From: UBA7672 sp044224605
Lineage (GTDB): Bacteria; Pseudomonadota; Alphaproteobacteria; Caulobacterales; Hyphomonadaceae
Direction: 5' to 3'
Assembly (NCBI GenBank): GCA_044224605.1
Contig: JBGAKC010000016.1
Span: 35,988-99,987 of the forward strand
Length of the DNA stretch: 64,000 bases
The notes under the pieces are model-generated. The model searched no databases, was not told the origin of the DNA, and saw only the letters and a list, made by a program, of their open reading frames with translations. A program made the translations under genes and the position numbers. This document shows, piece after piece, positions 1 to 8,410 of this stretch; within the stretch, counting starts at the first letter, position 1, and the number at the start of each line of letters is the position of its first letter.

Positions 1-513
1 GTCGACGCAGAGCCCACGAGCGAGATAAGGACGTTCCGGAAACCGTTGGCGACACGACGCAAGGCCTGGGAGGCTACGAAGTGGCCAGATCGGCTGGCGC
101 CGGTCGGTGATACATTGAGCAGCGTGAACCCGACCTATGGTCAGGGAATGACCGTTGCGGCCTGCGAGGCGGATGCGCTGGCGGGGATGCTGGATGCGCG
201 CGCCGCAGACGGCGCGGGGCTGGATGGCCTGACGAGGGAATATCTCACCGCGGCGGCGGAGATCGCTGCGCGGGCGTGGGGCCTGTCGATCAATTCCGAC
301 TATGTCTATCCGGAGACCGAAGGCGAACGCCCGCCGACATTCGCGATGACGCGGGCGATGGCGGCGACGCTGCGCAAGCTGGCGGATGAGGACCTGGAGT
401 TCCGTGTGGCGCGGTATCGCCTCGTGCACATGGTGGACGCCGCCAATGCGCTGCGCGAAGGACCGCTGGCGGTCCGGTTCTTCACGGCGCTGCAGGGGTC
501 CATGGCGCCGTGA
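1..513 (+). CDS. FAD-dependent monooxygenase, C-terminal part (5' cut by window)
   Basis: The frame is open from base 1, so only the last 170 codons are present. The segment GDTLSSVNPTYGQGMTVAA is the second FAD-contacting motif (GD then P..GQGM) of the PHBH-type flavoprotein monooxygenases. Family members hydroxylate aromatic or polyketide-like substrates with NAD(P)H and O2. The Rossmann GxGxxG part lies outside the window, so the substrate cannot be guessed. The stop overlaps the GTG start of the next gene by 4 bases (GTGA), which suggests translational coupling with the acetyltransferase. Confidence 0.8.
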   Translation, partial: VDAEPTSEIRTFRKPLATRRKAWEATKWPDRLAPVGDTLSSVNPTYGQGMTVAACEADALAGMLDARAADGAGLDGLTREYLTAAAEIAARAWGLSINSDYVYPETEGERPPTFAMTRAMAATLRKLADEDLEFRVARYRLVHMVDAANALREGPLAVRFFTALQGSMAP

Positions 514-1016
514 CAGCAGATGTTCGCCCCGCGCATCTGGCCGACATCTTCCGGTTGCAGGAGATCGAGCGGGCGGCGGCGGAGCTCTTTCGCGGGTCTC
601 CGCTGATCGACGTGGCGTCGCTGTCGGTGATCTCGATGGCGGACCATGAGCGCTCGATCGACGAAGGACTGTCCTTCGTCGGGGAAGTGAACGGGCGATC
701 AGTCGGCTTCGTGATGGGCGAGATGCAGGGGCGCGATGCTTACATGCGCGAGCTGGATGTCGATCCTGCTTTCCAGAAGCGCGGAATTGGGGCGCAGCTA
801 GTGAAGCACTTTGCCGGCGCGGCGCATGCCAAAGGCGCGCAGGCCGTCTATCTCTCGACGTTCAGGTCGCCGCCATGGAATGCGCCGTTCTACCGGAAGC
901 TGGGATTCCGCGATGTCTCGCGAAGCGACTACCTGCCGTGGATGACCAGCATTTGGCAGGAACAGTCCACCTTCCTCGACATGAACACACGTGTGTTCAT
1001 GAAGCTGCGCTGGTAG
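510..1016 (+). CDS. GNAT-family N-acetyltransferase
   Basis: A 168-residue protein of usual GNAT size. The acetyl-CoA pyrophosphate loop is visible as PAFQKRGIGAQLV (the Q/RxxGxG/A motif), preceded by the beta-4 strand YMRELDVD and followed by a C-terminal NAPFYRKLGF motif in which the Tyr is the usual general acid. It would acetylate a small-molecule amine or a protein N-terminus; the substrate is not readable. GTG start overlapping the stop of the monooxygenase. It ends directly against the convergent COQ4-like gene, with no bases between them. Confidence 0.85.
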   Translation: MTADVRPAHLADIFRLQEIERAAAELFRGSPLIDVASLSVISMADHERSIDEGLSFVGEVNGRSVGFVMGEMQGRDAYMRELDVDPAFQKRGIGAQLVKHFAGAAHAKGAQAVYLSTFRSPPWNAPFYRKLGFRDVSRSDYLPWMTSIWQEQSTFLDMNTRVFMKLRW

Positions 1017-1997
1017 CTATTGCGGGTAGACGCCGGTGCGCTGGAGCTGTTCGATCAGGTCGGGCGGGACAGGCGACTTGTAGATCGAGATGCCGAGACG
1101 CTCGCGGATCTCCTCGCTCGGCGTCTTCCAGATGCCGGGCCAGTCGACGCCAAGTAGCGGCGGCGTCGCGCGGCCGTGGCGCCAGCCCGAGAGGATGATC
1201 TCAAGCAGGAGCGGGACACCCGCCTGCTGGCGAAATGCGGCGCGCGCGGTGACAAGCGCCAGGAACTGCGCCGAATAGTTGTGACCGAATTGCGAGAGCT
1301 GGAAGCCGCTGATCGCGACTTCGTGCAGGGCGGTGGTGTGATAGCCGCCGATGATGTGCCAGAGGTCGTGGCACTGCAGGGCGCGCGCGTTGAGATAGTC
1401 CAGCGGCGGCGGGAGTTGCGCGAGGCCAAGCGCGTCACGGTCAAGCACTTCAAGATCGAAATTGTTGTCGATGATCTGGCGGTGGAATTCGCCGCCGAGT
1501 GAGTCCTGCGGACAGGCGGCGAGATCGGACATCTGGAAACGCGGGGGCCAGCCCTGCGCGACGGCGTCGGGCACGCCCGGATACGCAAGGCTAGCCTCCC
1601 CCGCCCGTTTCGCGAAGCCGGCGTCGGTGTACTGGCCAAGACCAGCCGTGCGGGTCGTGAACGTGCCGGGGTCCATCCTGGACTCGTCTTCGAGCAGCTC
1701 CCAGAACGGGCGCCACAGCGCAGGGTTCACCGTGCCGGAGCCGCCGCGGAGCGTCATCGGTTCGGACGGGTCGCCGAACCAGCCGCGAGCAGCAGCGTCG
1801 TACGTATCCAGGATCATCGCAGGTTCGACGAAGGCGACGCGGGCGAACAGCGCACCGAGATCGGCGGCGGCCTGCATATCCCCCTGTTTCGCGGCGCGGG
1901 CAAAGACGGCTGGGTCGCCATCGCCTAAGGCGACGAGGGCTTCGAACCTTTGTTTGGCGTCCTGGCTGATCAAGGCGGCCTCCGTTGCTGCCGACAT
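1017..1997 (-). CDS. COQ4-like ubiquinone biosynthesis protein
   Basis: 326 residues. Near residue 210 it has CHDLWH followed by 11 residues and a Glu, an exact match to the HDxxH-x11-E metal-binding signature of the COQ4 family. COQ4 is needed for ubiquinone synthesis and has been linked to oxidative decarboxylation at ring carbon C1. The protein is longer than typical COQ4, with roughly 100 extra N-terminal residues of alanine-rich helical character. Its neighbour across the convergent junction is an FAD monooxygenase operon, but there is no transcriptional link to it. A COQ4-fold protein with another quinone or terpenoid role is possible. Confidence 0.7.
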   Translation of the reverse strand: MSAATEAALISQDAKQRFEALVALGDGDPAVFARAAKQGDMQAAADLGALFARVAFVEPAMILDTYDAAARGWFGDPSEPMTLRGGSGTVNPALWRPFWELLEDESRMDPGTFTTRTAGLGQYTDAGFAKRAGEASLAYPGVPDAVAQGWPPRFQMSDLAACPQDSLGGEFHRQIIDNNFDLEVLDRDALGLAQLPPPLDYLNARALQCHDLWHIIGGYHTTALHEVAISGFQLSQFGHNYSAQFLALVTARAAFRQQAGVPLLLEIILSGWRHGRATPPLLGVDWPGIWKTPSEEIRERLGISIYKSPVPPDLIEQLQRTGVYPQ

Positions 1998-2036
1998 TTG
2001 TCTGATGGTGCTACCGAAATCCGGCTCAGGCCAGCC

Positions 2037-3452
2037 TTACTTAGCGCCAAGTTTCTGCAGGTTTTCTTCGTGTTTCCTGCGGTCGACCGCATAGGGCAGG
2101 ATCGACAGGACCATCAGGAGACGCAGCAGAAGCACGGCCGGCAGATACCACCAGCCCAGCGTCACAAGCGCAGCATCAGGCGTCTGTTCAGGCGCCGTGC
2201 CCGGCGGGATCTGCGCCAGCGCCAGCACCATGCCCGCCGCCATCACGCCAATGCCTGTCGTAACCTTCATGATGAATGTGTTGGCCGCAAAGAACACGCC
2301 TTCGGAACGTCGGCCCGTCTTCACCTCGGCCTGTTCCACCAGATCTGACACCATGGACATCAAGAGCGCCTGCTGGGCGACCACAATGATGACGTCGACC
2401 TGGCCCTGCGCGAAGACGAGCCAGAAGGCCGCATCCGTGCCCGGAGCGATCATGCCGGTGAGGCGCATCAGGATCGCGACAGGCATCGTCACCAACCCGA
2501 GAATTCCGACGATGATGATGCCTTTCTTCTTGCCGAAGCGCCGCGTCAGCAGGGGCGCGAGCGCAGCGCCGAGCGCGGCCGAGATGAAGATCACCAGCGT
2601 GATGATGCCGATCTGCACGGGTTGAAGCCGCCAGAAGAAGGTGGACATGAAGGTCGAGAGCGACTGGGCAAGACCCAGCCCCGTGCTCGCGATGACGGCG
2701 GTGAGGAAGATCGCGCCCATCGACTTGTTGAACAACGTCTCGAAGATTTCCCCGAACACGCCGGTCAGCGTCAGCTTGCGCCTCTCCGGCGCCTGAAGGC
2801 GGGCGATGTGACCATGCGTGCCGACCGAGGACACGACGATCGCAAACAACATCGTGGCGGCTGCTACCCAGGCGTAGACGACATAGGCGTCGCGATTGAA
2901 CTGGCCATTGGGGATCTGCGCGGTCGTAAAGGCCGGAAAGACGAAGAAGAACATCAGGACGGTCATCGCATTCCCGCCCGTCCAACCGAAGAAATTACGC
3001 CATGACTGGAGCGTCGAGCGCTCGTCGTAGTCGCGCGTGAGTTCCGGTGCGAGCGCAGCGTTGGGTGTTTCGAAGAAGGTGAGCGCAGCGCGCGTCAGGA
3101 TCGCGAAGGTGAGCAGGTACCAGAACAGGGCCTGATGATCCCAGCCCTGGGGCGGCGTCCACAACAAGTAGAAGAACACGGCGATGGGAATCGCCGAGGC
3201 ATACATGAACGGATGCCGTCTGCCCCACTTGGAACGGAAATTGTCGGACCAGTAGCCGACGATCGGGTCGAGAACCGCGTCCAGTACGAGCGCGAGCGTC
3301 AGCGCCAGCCCAACCATCGGCGCGGGTACGCCGACGATCTGCGTGTAGAACAGGAGCAGAAAGATCTGCAGTCCGGCATCCTTGATGCCAAAGGCCGCCG
3401 AGCCGAGGCCATAGGCCAGCCTCGTGCCGAGCGAAGTTGAACGCGTCGCGAT
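2037..3452 (-). CDS. MFS transporter, GPH/MFS_2 type (sugar:cation symporter family), non-standard start
   Basis: A twelve-helix carrier with the MFS_2 signature GYWSDNFRSKWGRRHPF after helix 2. The conserved N-terminus LAYGLGSAAFGIKDAGLQ reads in frame upstream of the first ATG (3317), so that ATG cannot be the true start because it would remove helix 1. Between the in-frame stop at 3483-3485 and 3317 there is no ATG, GTG or TTG. An ATC codon at 3452-3450 sits 5 bases after a perfect GGGAGG (3463-3458), and I place the start there. The alternatives are a frameshift joining the ATG at 3477, or a base error. The family moves glycosides, pentoses or hexuronides with a cation; the substrate is unknown. 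Confidence 0.75.
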   Translation of the reverse strand: MATRSTSLGTRLAYGLGSAAFGIKDAGLQIFLLLFYTQIVGVPAPMVGLALTLALVLDAVLDPIVGYWSDNFRSKWGRRHPFMYASAIPIAVFFYLLWTPPQGWDHQALFWYLLTFAILTRAALTFFETPNAALAPELTRDYDERSTLQSWRNFFGWTGGNAMTVLMFFFVFPAFTTAQIPNGQFNRDAYVVYAWVAAATMLFAIVVSSVGTHGHIARLQAPERRKLTLTGVFGEIFETLFNKSMGAIFLTAVIASTGLGLAQSLSTFMSTFFWRLQPVQIGIITLVIFISAALGAALAPLLTRRFGKKKGIIIVGILGLVTMPVAILMRLTGMIAPGTDAAFWLVFAQGQVDVIIVVAQQALLMSMVSDLVEQAEVKTGRRSEGVFFAANTFIMKVTTGIGVMAAGMVLALAQIPPGTAPEQTPDAALVTLGWWYLPAVLLLRLLMVLSILPYAVDRRKHEENLQKLGAK

Positions 3453-3554
3453 CGCTGCCTCCCGGCCTGCCCTGCACGTAAGCTAGGCGTACGTGCGGCG
3501 CAGCAACAACCCGGCGCCTCTAGGGAAGGAGCCGGAAATTTGGGAAACGATCTA

Positions 3555-5801
3555 CTAGCCTTGGAAGCGGCCGTTCTTGTTGAAGCCGCGCGGCGGCAGG
3601 CGACCGGACTGGGCGCGTTTGCCGACCCAGTCCTTCCAGTCGTCAGCCGATTGCTGGCGACCGCCACTGTCGATCCACGAGAAGCCGTCGGCCTTGTTGA
3701 AGGTCTTGAGGTCGGCGAGGCCGCCATCCTTGAAGGCCTGGATCTTCACGCCCTTGCCGCGCGCCATTTCGGGCAGTTCGTCGGTCTTGAAGATCACCAT
3801 CTTGCGGTTGACGCCGATGGACGCGGTCATGTCGCCGTCGACCTTCACGCAGGAGACTAGCGCTTCCTTGGGTCCGACGTTCAGGATGATCTTGCCTTTG
3901 CGAGTCGACGAAACAAGCTCGGTATCGAGAACGATGAAGCCATAGCCCTTGGTCGAAGCGACGATGCGGCGGCCTTTCGGCTCCGGCGCCAGCATCGAGA
4001 CGATGGTTTCGGCTTCGGGCACTTCGAGGTTGAGGCGAATGGGTTCGCCATGGCCACGACCACCAGGCAGCTTGTCCGCGCCGATGGTGAAGGCGCGGCC
4101 GCCGGACGCCATCAAGATCACCTTGTCGGTGGTCTGGCATTCCAGCGAGAGCGCGATCTCGTCGCCTTCCTTGAACTTGAGGTCGTCAAGCTTCTGATTG
4201 TGGCCCTTGAGCGCGCGGATCCAGCCCTTCTGCGAGAGGACGACCGTGACAGGCTCCTTGACGATGAGGGCTTCGAGCGCGGCTTCGGTGTCGATCTCCA
4301 CCGCTTCGCCCCACTTCGAGCGGCGCTGGCCAAGCTTCTTGCCCGGATCGAAGATTTCGCGCGCCGTCTTGAGCTGACGCTTCACTTCGGTCCACTGGCG
4401 GTTGGTCGAGCCGAGAAGAGCCTCGATCTCGCGCTTCTCTTCGGAAAGTTCCCTGTGCTCGCGCTTGATCTCGATCTCTTCGAGCTTGCGCAACGCACGC
4501 AGGCGCATGTTGAGGATGGCTTCGACCTGGATCTCGCTCAGGCGAAAGCGCTTCATCAGCACGGACTTCGGATCGTCCTCGTAGCGGATGATCCGGATGA
4601 CTTCGTCGATGTTCAGGTAAGCCTTGAGCAGGCCGTCCAGCACTTCGAGGCGGTGTTCGATCTTGCCGAGGCGATGCTTCGCCCTGCGCACGATCACCTC
4701 ACGGCGGTGATCGAGATACGCGTTGAGCATGTCGCGCAGGCCCATGACCTTGGGCACGCCACGGTCCAGCACGTTCATGTTGACCGGGAAACGCGTCTCA
4801 AGTTCGCACTGGCGGAACAGGCTGGCCATGAACACTTCGGCGTCGACGGTCCGCGATTTCGGCGTGAGGACGATGCGGACATCTTCCGTCGACTCGTCCA
4901 TCGCGTCTTCGAGCAGCGGCGCCTTCTTGGTCTCGATCAGCTCGGCCAGGCGCTCCATCAGCTTGGACTTCTGCACCTGGTACGGGATCTCGGTGATGAT
5001 CACGCGCCACATGCCGCGGCCGAGGTCTTCCCTGGTCCATTTCGCGCGCACGCGAACGCCGCCGCGACCCGTCGCATAGACTTCGCGCAGGCCTTCCTTC
5101 GTCTCCACGATCACGCCGCCGGTCGGGAAGTCGGGACGCGGGACGATCTTCATCAAGTCATCGACCGTCGCCTTGGGGTGGTCGAGCAGGTAGATCGCGG
5201 CGTCGATGCACTCGGCCGGATTGTGCGGTGGGATAGACGTCGCCATGCCGACCGCGATGCCGGATGATCCGTTGACCAGCAGGTTCGGAAAACCGGCGGC
5301 AAGAACCACAGGCTCCTTGTGCGTGCCGTCATAGGTTTCCTTGAAGTCAACCGCGTCGTCGTCGAGCCCTTCAAGCAGCAGCATCGCGGCGGGCGTGAGC
5401 TTCGCTTCCGTGTAGCGGAAGGCGGCGGGCGCATCGCCGTCGATGTTGCCGAAGTTGCCCTGCCCGTCGACCAGCGGCGCGCGCGTCGCGAAATCCTGGG
5501 CGAGGCGGACCATCGCATCATAGATCGATTGGTCGCCGTGCGGGTGGTACTTACCGATGACTTCACCGACCACGGTGGCCGACTTGCGGTGGCCGCCCTG
5601 CGGGTTCAGCCCGAGCTGGGCCATCGAATAGAGAACGCGCCGGTGAACCGGCTTCAGGCCGTCGCGCACATCCGGCAGAGCACGGGCGGTGATGGTCGAG
5701 AGGGCATAGGCGAGATAGCGCTTCGACAGCGCCTCGTTCATCGGTTCATCGATGATCTCGCCGCCATTGTCGGGCGGGTCGATGGTGGTGTTGCGTGCCA
5801 T
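3555..5801 (-). CDS. parC: DNA topoisomerase IV subunit A
   Basis: 748 residues, the normal ParC length in Alphaproteobacteria. It shows ALPDVRDGLKPVHRRVLYSM (residues 41-60), the GNFGNIDGD loop, and the catalytic tyrosine in AFRYTEAKL (Tyr130), which attacks the DNA backbone. A beta-pinwheel C-terminal domain follows, without a clear gyrase GyrA-box, in agreement with topoisomerase IV and not gyrase. With ParE it unlinks daughter chromosomes. It begins 12 bases after recO stops, with GAGGG as ribosome binding site, so the two are probably one transcript. Confidence 0.95.
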   Translation of the reverse strand: MARNTTIDPPDNGGEIIDEPMNEALSKRYLAYALSTITARALPDVRDGLKPVHRRVLYSMAQLGLNPQGGHRKSATVVGEVIGKYHPHGDQSIYDAMVRLAQDFATRAPLVDGQGNFGNIDGDAPAAFRYTEAKLTPAAMLLLEGLDDDAVDFKETYDGTHKEPVVLAAGFPNLLVNGSSGIAVGMATSIPPHNPAECIDAAIYLLDHPKATVDDLMKIVPRPDFPTGGVIVETKEGLREVYATGRGGVRVRAKWTREDLGRGMWRVIITEIPYQVQKSKLMERLAELIETKKAPLLEDAMDESTEDVRIVLTPKSRTVDAEVFMASLFRQCELETRFPVNMNVLDRGVPKVMGLRDMLNAYLDHRREVIVRRAKHRLGKIEHRLEVLDGLLKAYLNIDEVIRIIRYEDDPKSVLMKRFRLSEIQVEAILNMRLRALRKLEEIEIKREHRELSEEKREIEALLGSTNRQWTEVKRQLKTAREIFDPGKKLGQRRSKWGEAVEIDTEAALEALIVKEPVTVVLSQKGWIRALKGHNQKLDDLKFKEGDEIALSLECQTTDKVILMASGGRAFTIGADKLPGGRGHGEPIRLNLEVPEAETIVSMLAPEPKGRRIVASTKGYGFIVLDTELVSSTRKGKIILNVGPKEALVSCVKVDGDMTASIGVNRKMVIFKTDELPEMARGKGVKIQAFKDGGLADLKTFNKADGFSWIDSGGRQQSADDWKDWVGKRAQSGRLPPRGFNKNGRFQG

Positions 5802-5813
5802 CAGTCCCTCGAA

Positions 5814-6557
5814 TCAACCGGGCGAGAGTCGCCCTGACCGTTCCAGACGGTCAATCATCTGGTAGCGGGCGTCCGGTACTGGCTTGTTAAGATCGGCGAA
5901 AAGCCGCTCCGCAAGGAAGTGTCCGGTCAGGCGGAAACCTGCGTGGATATCCACAGGCGTCGCCGGGGCCGTGTTCTCGGTCAGGAAACGCGGCAGCGGC
6001 AAGAGCCTGTCGAGATATTCCCCTGCTTCCGATCCGCGCACCGCCCGGCCCGATTTGGGGCTCACATGGGTCAGACCATCATTGGCGCCCGAGATCGCGC
6101 AGCTCGACAGGTCGAGGCCGTAGCCCAGCATGGTGAGCAGCCCGAGTTCCCAGCGGACGAAGAGCGCCGGCCAGACGTCTTCATGCGACAGCATGTCGAG
6201 AACCGTTTCGGCGGCGTCGTAGAGCGCGGGCTTCGCCTCACCCTCCGGCAGCGTGGCGGCGAGAAGTTCGGCGAGCGCGGAGAGACCAGCCAGCGCCTCG
6301 GCATCGGCCATGTGAACGGCGGCGCGCTCGCTCTCGGTCTCCGCCGTGAAAAAGCCAAGGCTGTCATCAACGCGGGCTTTCCAGGTGACCAGCAGCGTAT
6401 TGCCCGGCTGCATGGGCGCGCGCTTCTTCTGGCTGGCGCCGCCATGGATCATGCCGCGACGCCGGCCTTTCTCGCGCGAAAAGACTTCGAGGATCGCCCC
6501 GGTCTCTCCGAAACGCCTCAGCCCCAGCGATATCGCGCGGTCGCTCCATTCAGCCAT
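5814..6557 (-). CDS. recO: DNA repair protein RecO
   Basis: 247 residues from the ATG at 6557, where MAEWSDRAISLGLRRFGE gives the family N-terminus: an OB-fold that binds single-strand DNA and SSB. An upstream in-frame ATG (6614) would add 19 residues not typical of the family. RecO loads RecA on SSB-coated gaps together with RecR. The C-terminal helical domain carries the conserved CAISG region, with only a single cysteine there, so a zinc finger like that in some RecO proteins looks incomplete. Co-directional with parC. Confidence 0.92.
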   Translation of the reverse strand: MAEWSDRAISLGLRRFGETGAILEVFSREKGRRRGMIHGGASQKKRAPMQPGNTLLVTWKARVDDSLGFFTAETESERAAVHMADAEALAGLSALAELLAATLPEGEAKPALYDAAETVLDMLSHEDVWPALFVRWELGLLTMLGYGLDLSSCAISGANDGLTHVSPKSGRAVRGSEAGEYLDRLLPLPRFLTENTAPATPVDIHAGFRLTGHFLAERLFADLNKPVPDARYQMIDRLERSGRLSPG

Positions 6558-6641
6558 CGGCACGGCATAAGCGCATCGGCGGAGAAGGCAACTGGGCGGC
6601 TGTTGACGGCGCACGCCAGCTGTCCCACATCGCCATCAAGC

Positions 6642-6698
6642 GAGGACGACCTCCCCCACTCTGGGCGATCATTCGGGACGGCCCGACGTTCAAGGAGG
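6642..6698 (+). promoter_or_regulatory. Guanidine-II (mini-ykkC) riboswitch upstream of sugE
   Basis: Two short hairpins lie in the leader. GAGG-ACGA-CCTC is at 6642-6653 and CGGG-ACGG-CCCG at 6674-6685, each a perfect 4-bp stem with the ACGR tetraloop that defines this class. The ribosome binding site AAGGAGG follows at 6692-6698, and the ATG of a SugE/Gdx exporter is at 6704. In the known class, guanidine binding to the two kissing loops frees the ribosome binding site. Gene, loop sequence, spacing and order all agree. Confidence 0.88.
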
Positions 6699-6703
6699 AC
6701 CGC

Positions 6704-7027
6704 ATGGCCTGGGTGTATCTCGGAATTGCAGGACTGCTCGAAGTCCTGTGGGCCTACATGCTGAAAGTGTCGGAGAACCTGTCGAAGCCGGTCGAGGCGA
6801 CGATCGCCGTCGTCGCAATGATCGCGAGCTTCATCGTGCTGTCGATGGCGATGAAATCGCTGCCGCTGGGCACGGCTTACACGATCTGGACCGGCATCGG
6901 CGCGGTTGGCGCGTTCCTGATCGGCATCATCGTGCTGGGCGAAGCCGCCACGACGATGCGAATTGGTTCAGCGGCCCTCATTCTGGTAGGCATCATCGGA
7001 TTGAAGCTCGCGTCCAGCGAAGCCTAG
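6704..7027 (+). CDS. sugE: SMR-family guanidinium exporter (SugE/Gdx type)
   Basis: 107 residues and four membrane helices, the standard SMR size. The proton/substrate-coupling glutamate is Glu13 in GLLEVLWA. The segment SLPLGTAYTIWTGIGAVGA is close to the Gdx/SugE subtype and differs from EmrE. Such proteins exchange guanidinium for two protons as an antiparallel dimer in the inner membrane. The guanidine-II hairpins in the leader support guanidinium as substrate over quaternary amines. Divergent from recO and followed by a strong hairpin terminator. Confidence 0.93.
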   Translation: MAWVYLGIAGLLEVLWAYMLKVSENLSKPVEATIAVVAMIASFIVLSMAMKSLPLGTAYTIWTGIGAVGAFLIGIIVLGEAATTMRIGSAALILVGIIGLKLASSEA

Positions 7028-7041
7028 AGGAATATGAAACC

Positions 7042-7063
7042 GGCGGCGGATCGCTCCGCCGCC
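7042..7063. terminator. Hairpin between convergent sugE and DUF992 gene
   Basis: GGCGGCGGA-TCGC-TCCGCCGCC, a perfect 9-bp stem with a 4-base loop, lies between two convergent stops. There is no long T run on either side, so termination would rely on the very stable stem. Confidence 0.6.
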
Positions 7064-7086
7064 TGCATCAGTGATCCGGTGATAGA

Positions 7087-7575
7087 TCAGGACTTCTTGT
7101 AGTCCAGCTCCATCGCGCCAACCGCAGCCGTCAGGCTGAGGCCCGTATTACCTTCGACGCTCAGCGGCTGAAGCGTGACCGACTTGTCGAGGCCGCCGAT
7201 CATCACGTTGAGGTTGCCGCCGACAACGGCCGTGGCGCCAGCCGTCGCGCCCGCATATTTGCCTTCCAGCGCATCAGGCTTCATGTCGCTCGACGGCGCG
7301 ATGACCGTCCAGATCAAGACGCCGGCATTGGTGTATCCGATATCGACGCCGAGCTTCGTGATGTCGCCCGTGTAGTACGACACCTGGTTGGTCGTAGCCG
7401 ACTTGAATACGCAGCTCAGGTCCTTCTGCGAACCAAGCACATAACCCCACCCTGCTTCGACATCGCAGGTGAGCGTGCCTACTTTCACACCCGCTGCATG
7501 CGCCGGCATCGCCGCCATCGCCGCCATCATCATAGCGCCGATCGCGCCGCCAATCGTTGCAATCTTCTTCGGCAT
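7087..7575 (-). CDS. DUF992 exported protein
   Basis: 162 residues from the ATG at 7575, chosen because AGGAGG stands five bases upstream. A signal peptide (MPKKIATIGG through PAHA) is followed by VKVGTLTCDVEAGWGYVLGS, the hallmark of DUF992, with a Cys in TCDV and a second in LSCVF that may form a disulfide. The family is a small periplasmic beta-rich protein common in Alphaproteobacteria with no assigned role. It stands alone, convergent to sugE. Confidence 0.82.
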   Translation of the reverse strand: MPKKIATIGGAIGAMMMAAMAAMPAHAAGVKVGTLTCDVEAGWGYVLGSQKDLSCVFKSATTNQVSYYTGDITKLGVDIGYTNAGVLIWTVIAPSSDMKPDALEGKYAGATAGATAVVGGNLNVMIGGLDKSVTLQPLSVEGNTGLSLTAAVGAMELDYKKS

Positions 7576-7759
7576 TACAGCCTCCTTGCTTTCCTGCATC
7601 CGCTCACGCGGATGCGTTCGAGAAACTGGTCGGGACCTGCCGAAGAGATCCCGGCCGCTCGGGGAGGCAACGTGCGTTGGGCGATAGCGTTCCGCTGATG
7701 ACAGCGCGGTAAGAGGTTCCGTGCGGGAACAAAATCAGGCGGAAAGGCGACGATCGATG

Positions 7760-8410
7760 TTAGCCAGGAGAACCGCGCAGCACATATTCGATCTTCGAAC
7801 CCTGGGTCTCGAAGGCGCACTTCACCCAGCGGCCCTGCGCATCATACCAGAAAGACGCATCGAGTTCGGATTCGACATCGAAACGGCGCGCGTCGATCGT
7901 TCCTTTGGCGGTCTTGACGCGCTCAAATCCACGGTCCTTGACCGTTATCGGGAGCATCTCGCCCGTCTCGGTCGACAACATGGCGCGCTGTCTCATCTCC
8001 TCTGCGTTCCAGTGCGTGGAAGGAATGACAGCTCCGGCGAGCAGGCCCTTGAAAGCCTCTCCCGTCACCTGCAGCCCGCCCTCGACGGCCTTCGCCGACA
8101 GCGTCTTCCACTTCCCCTCGTTCTTCGTGCGCGAGCCGATCCATGTCAGCTTGCCGGCGGAGTAACGCTCTGTGACGTCGTGCAAATATTCGAACAGCGT
8201 GAAGGGGCCGACGGCCACCCTTAGATCGACGCTGGTCTTCACCGTCAGGGCATCGCCGGTCTTCTGGAAGCTCACCTTGTGCGTTCCAAATGCGCCGCCA
8301 TCGCGCAGCACGTCGAACACCAGCACCTCGCCATCTGACGGCTGCCAGCGTTGGGCGTGCGCCGGCTGCGCAAGCAGGGTGAGGGCGAACATTCCTGCCA
8401 ACCAACGCAT
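7760..8410 (-). CDS. DUF6134-like exported protein
   Basis: 216 residues from the ATG at 8410, where a clean signal peptide (MRWLAGMFALTLLAQPAHAQ) begins; longer in-frame starts lack one. The body has the FDVLRDGGAFGTHKVSF opening and STHWNAEEM segment I associate with DUF6134, a periplasmic beta-sheet family of unknown role. Its start codon shares one base with the stop of the ChrR-like gene (TGATG), so it is translationally coupled to it. Function is unknown; the coupling is the only contextual clue. Confidence 0.7.
   Translation of the reverse strand: MRWLAGMFALTLLAQPAHAQRWQPSDGEVLVFDVLRDGGAFGTHKVSFQKTGDALTVKTSVDLRVAVGPFTLFEYLHDVTERYSAGKLTWIGSRTKNEGKWKTLSAKAVEGGLQVTGEAFKGLLAGAVIPSTHWNAEEMRQRAMLSTETGEMLPITVKDRGFERVKTAKGTIDARRFDVESELDASFWYDAQGRWVKCAFETQGSKIEYVLRGSPG

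Noticed and set aside
4050..5267. 405-codon plus-strand frame within parC
   Set aside because: It mirrors parC codons; no motif, and ParC is unambiguous.
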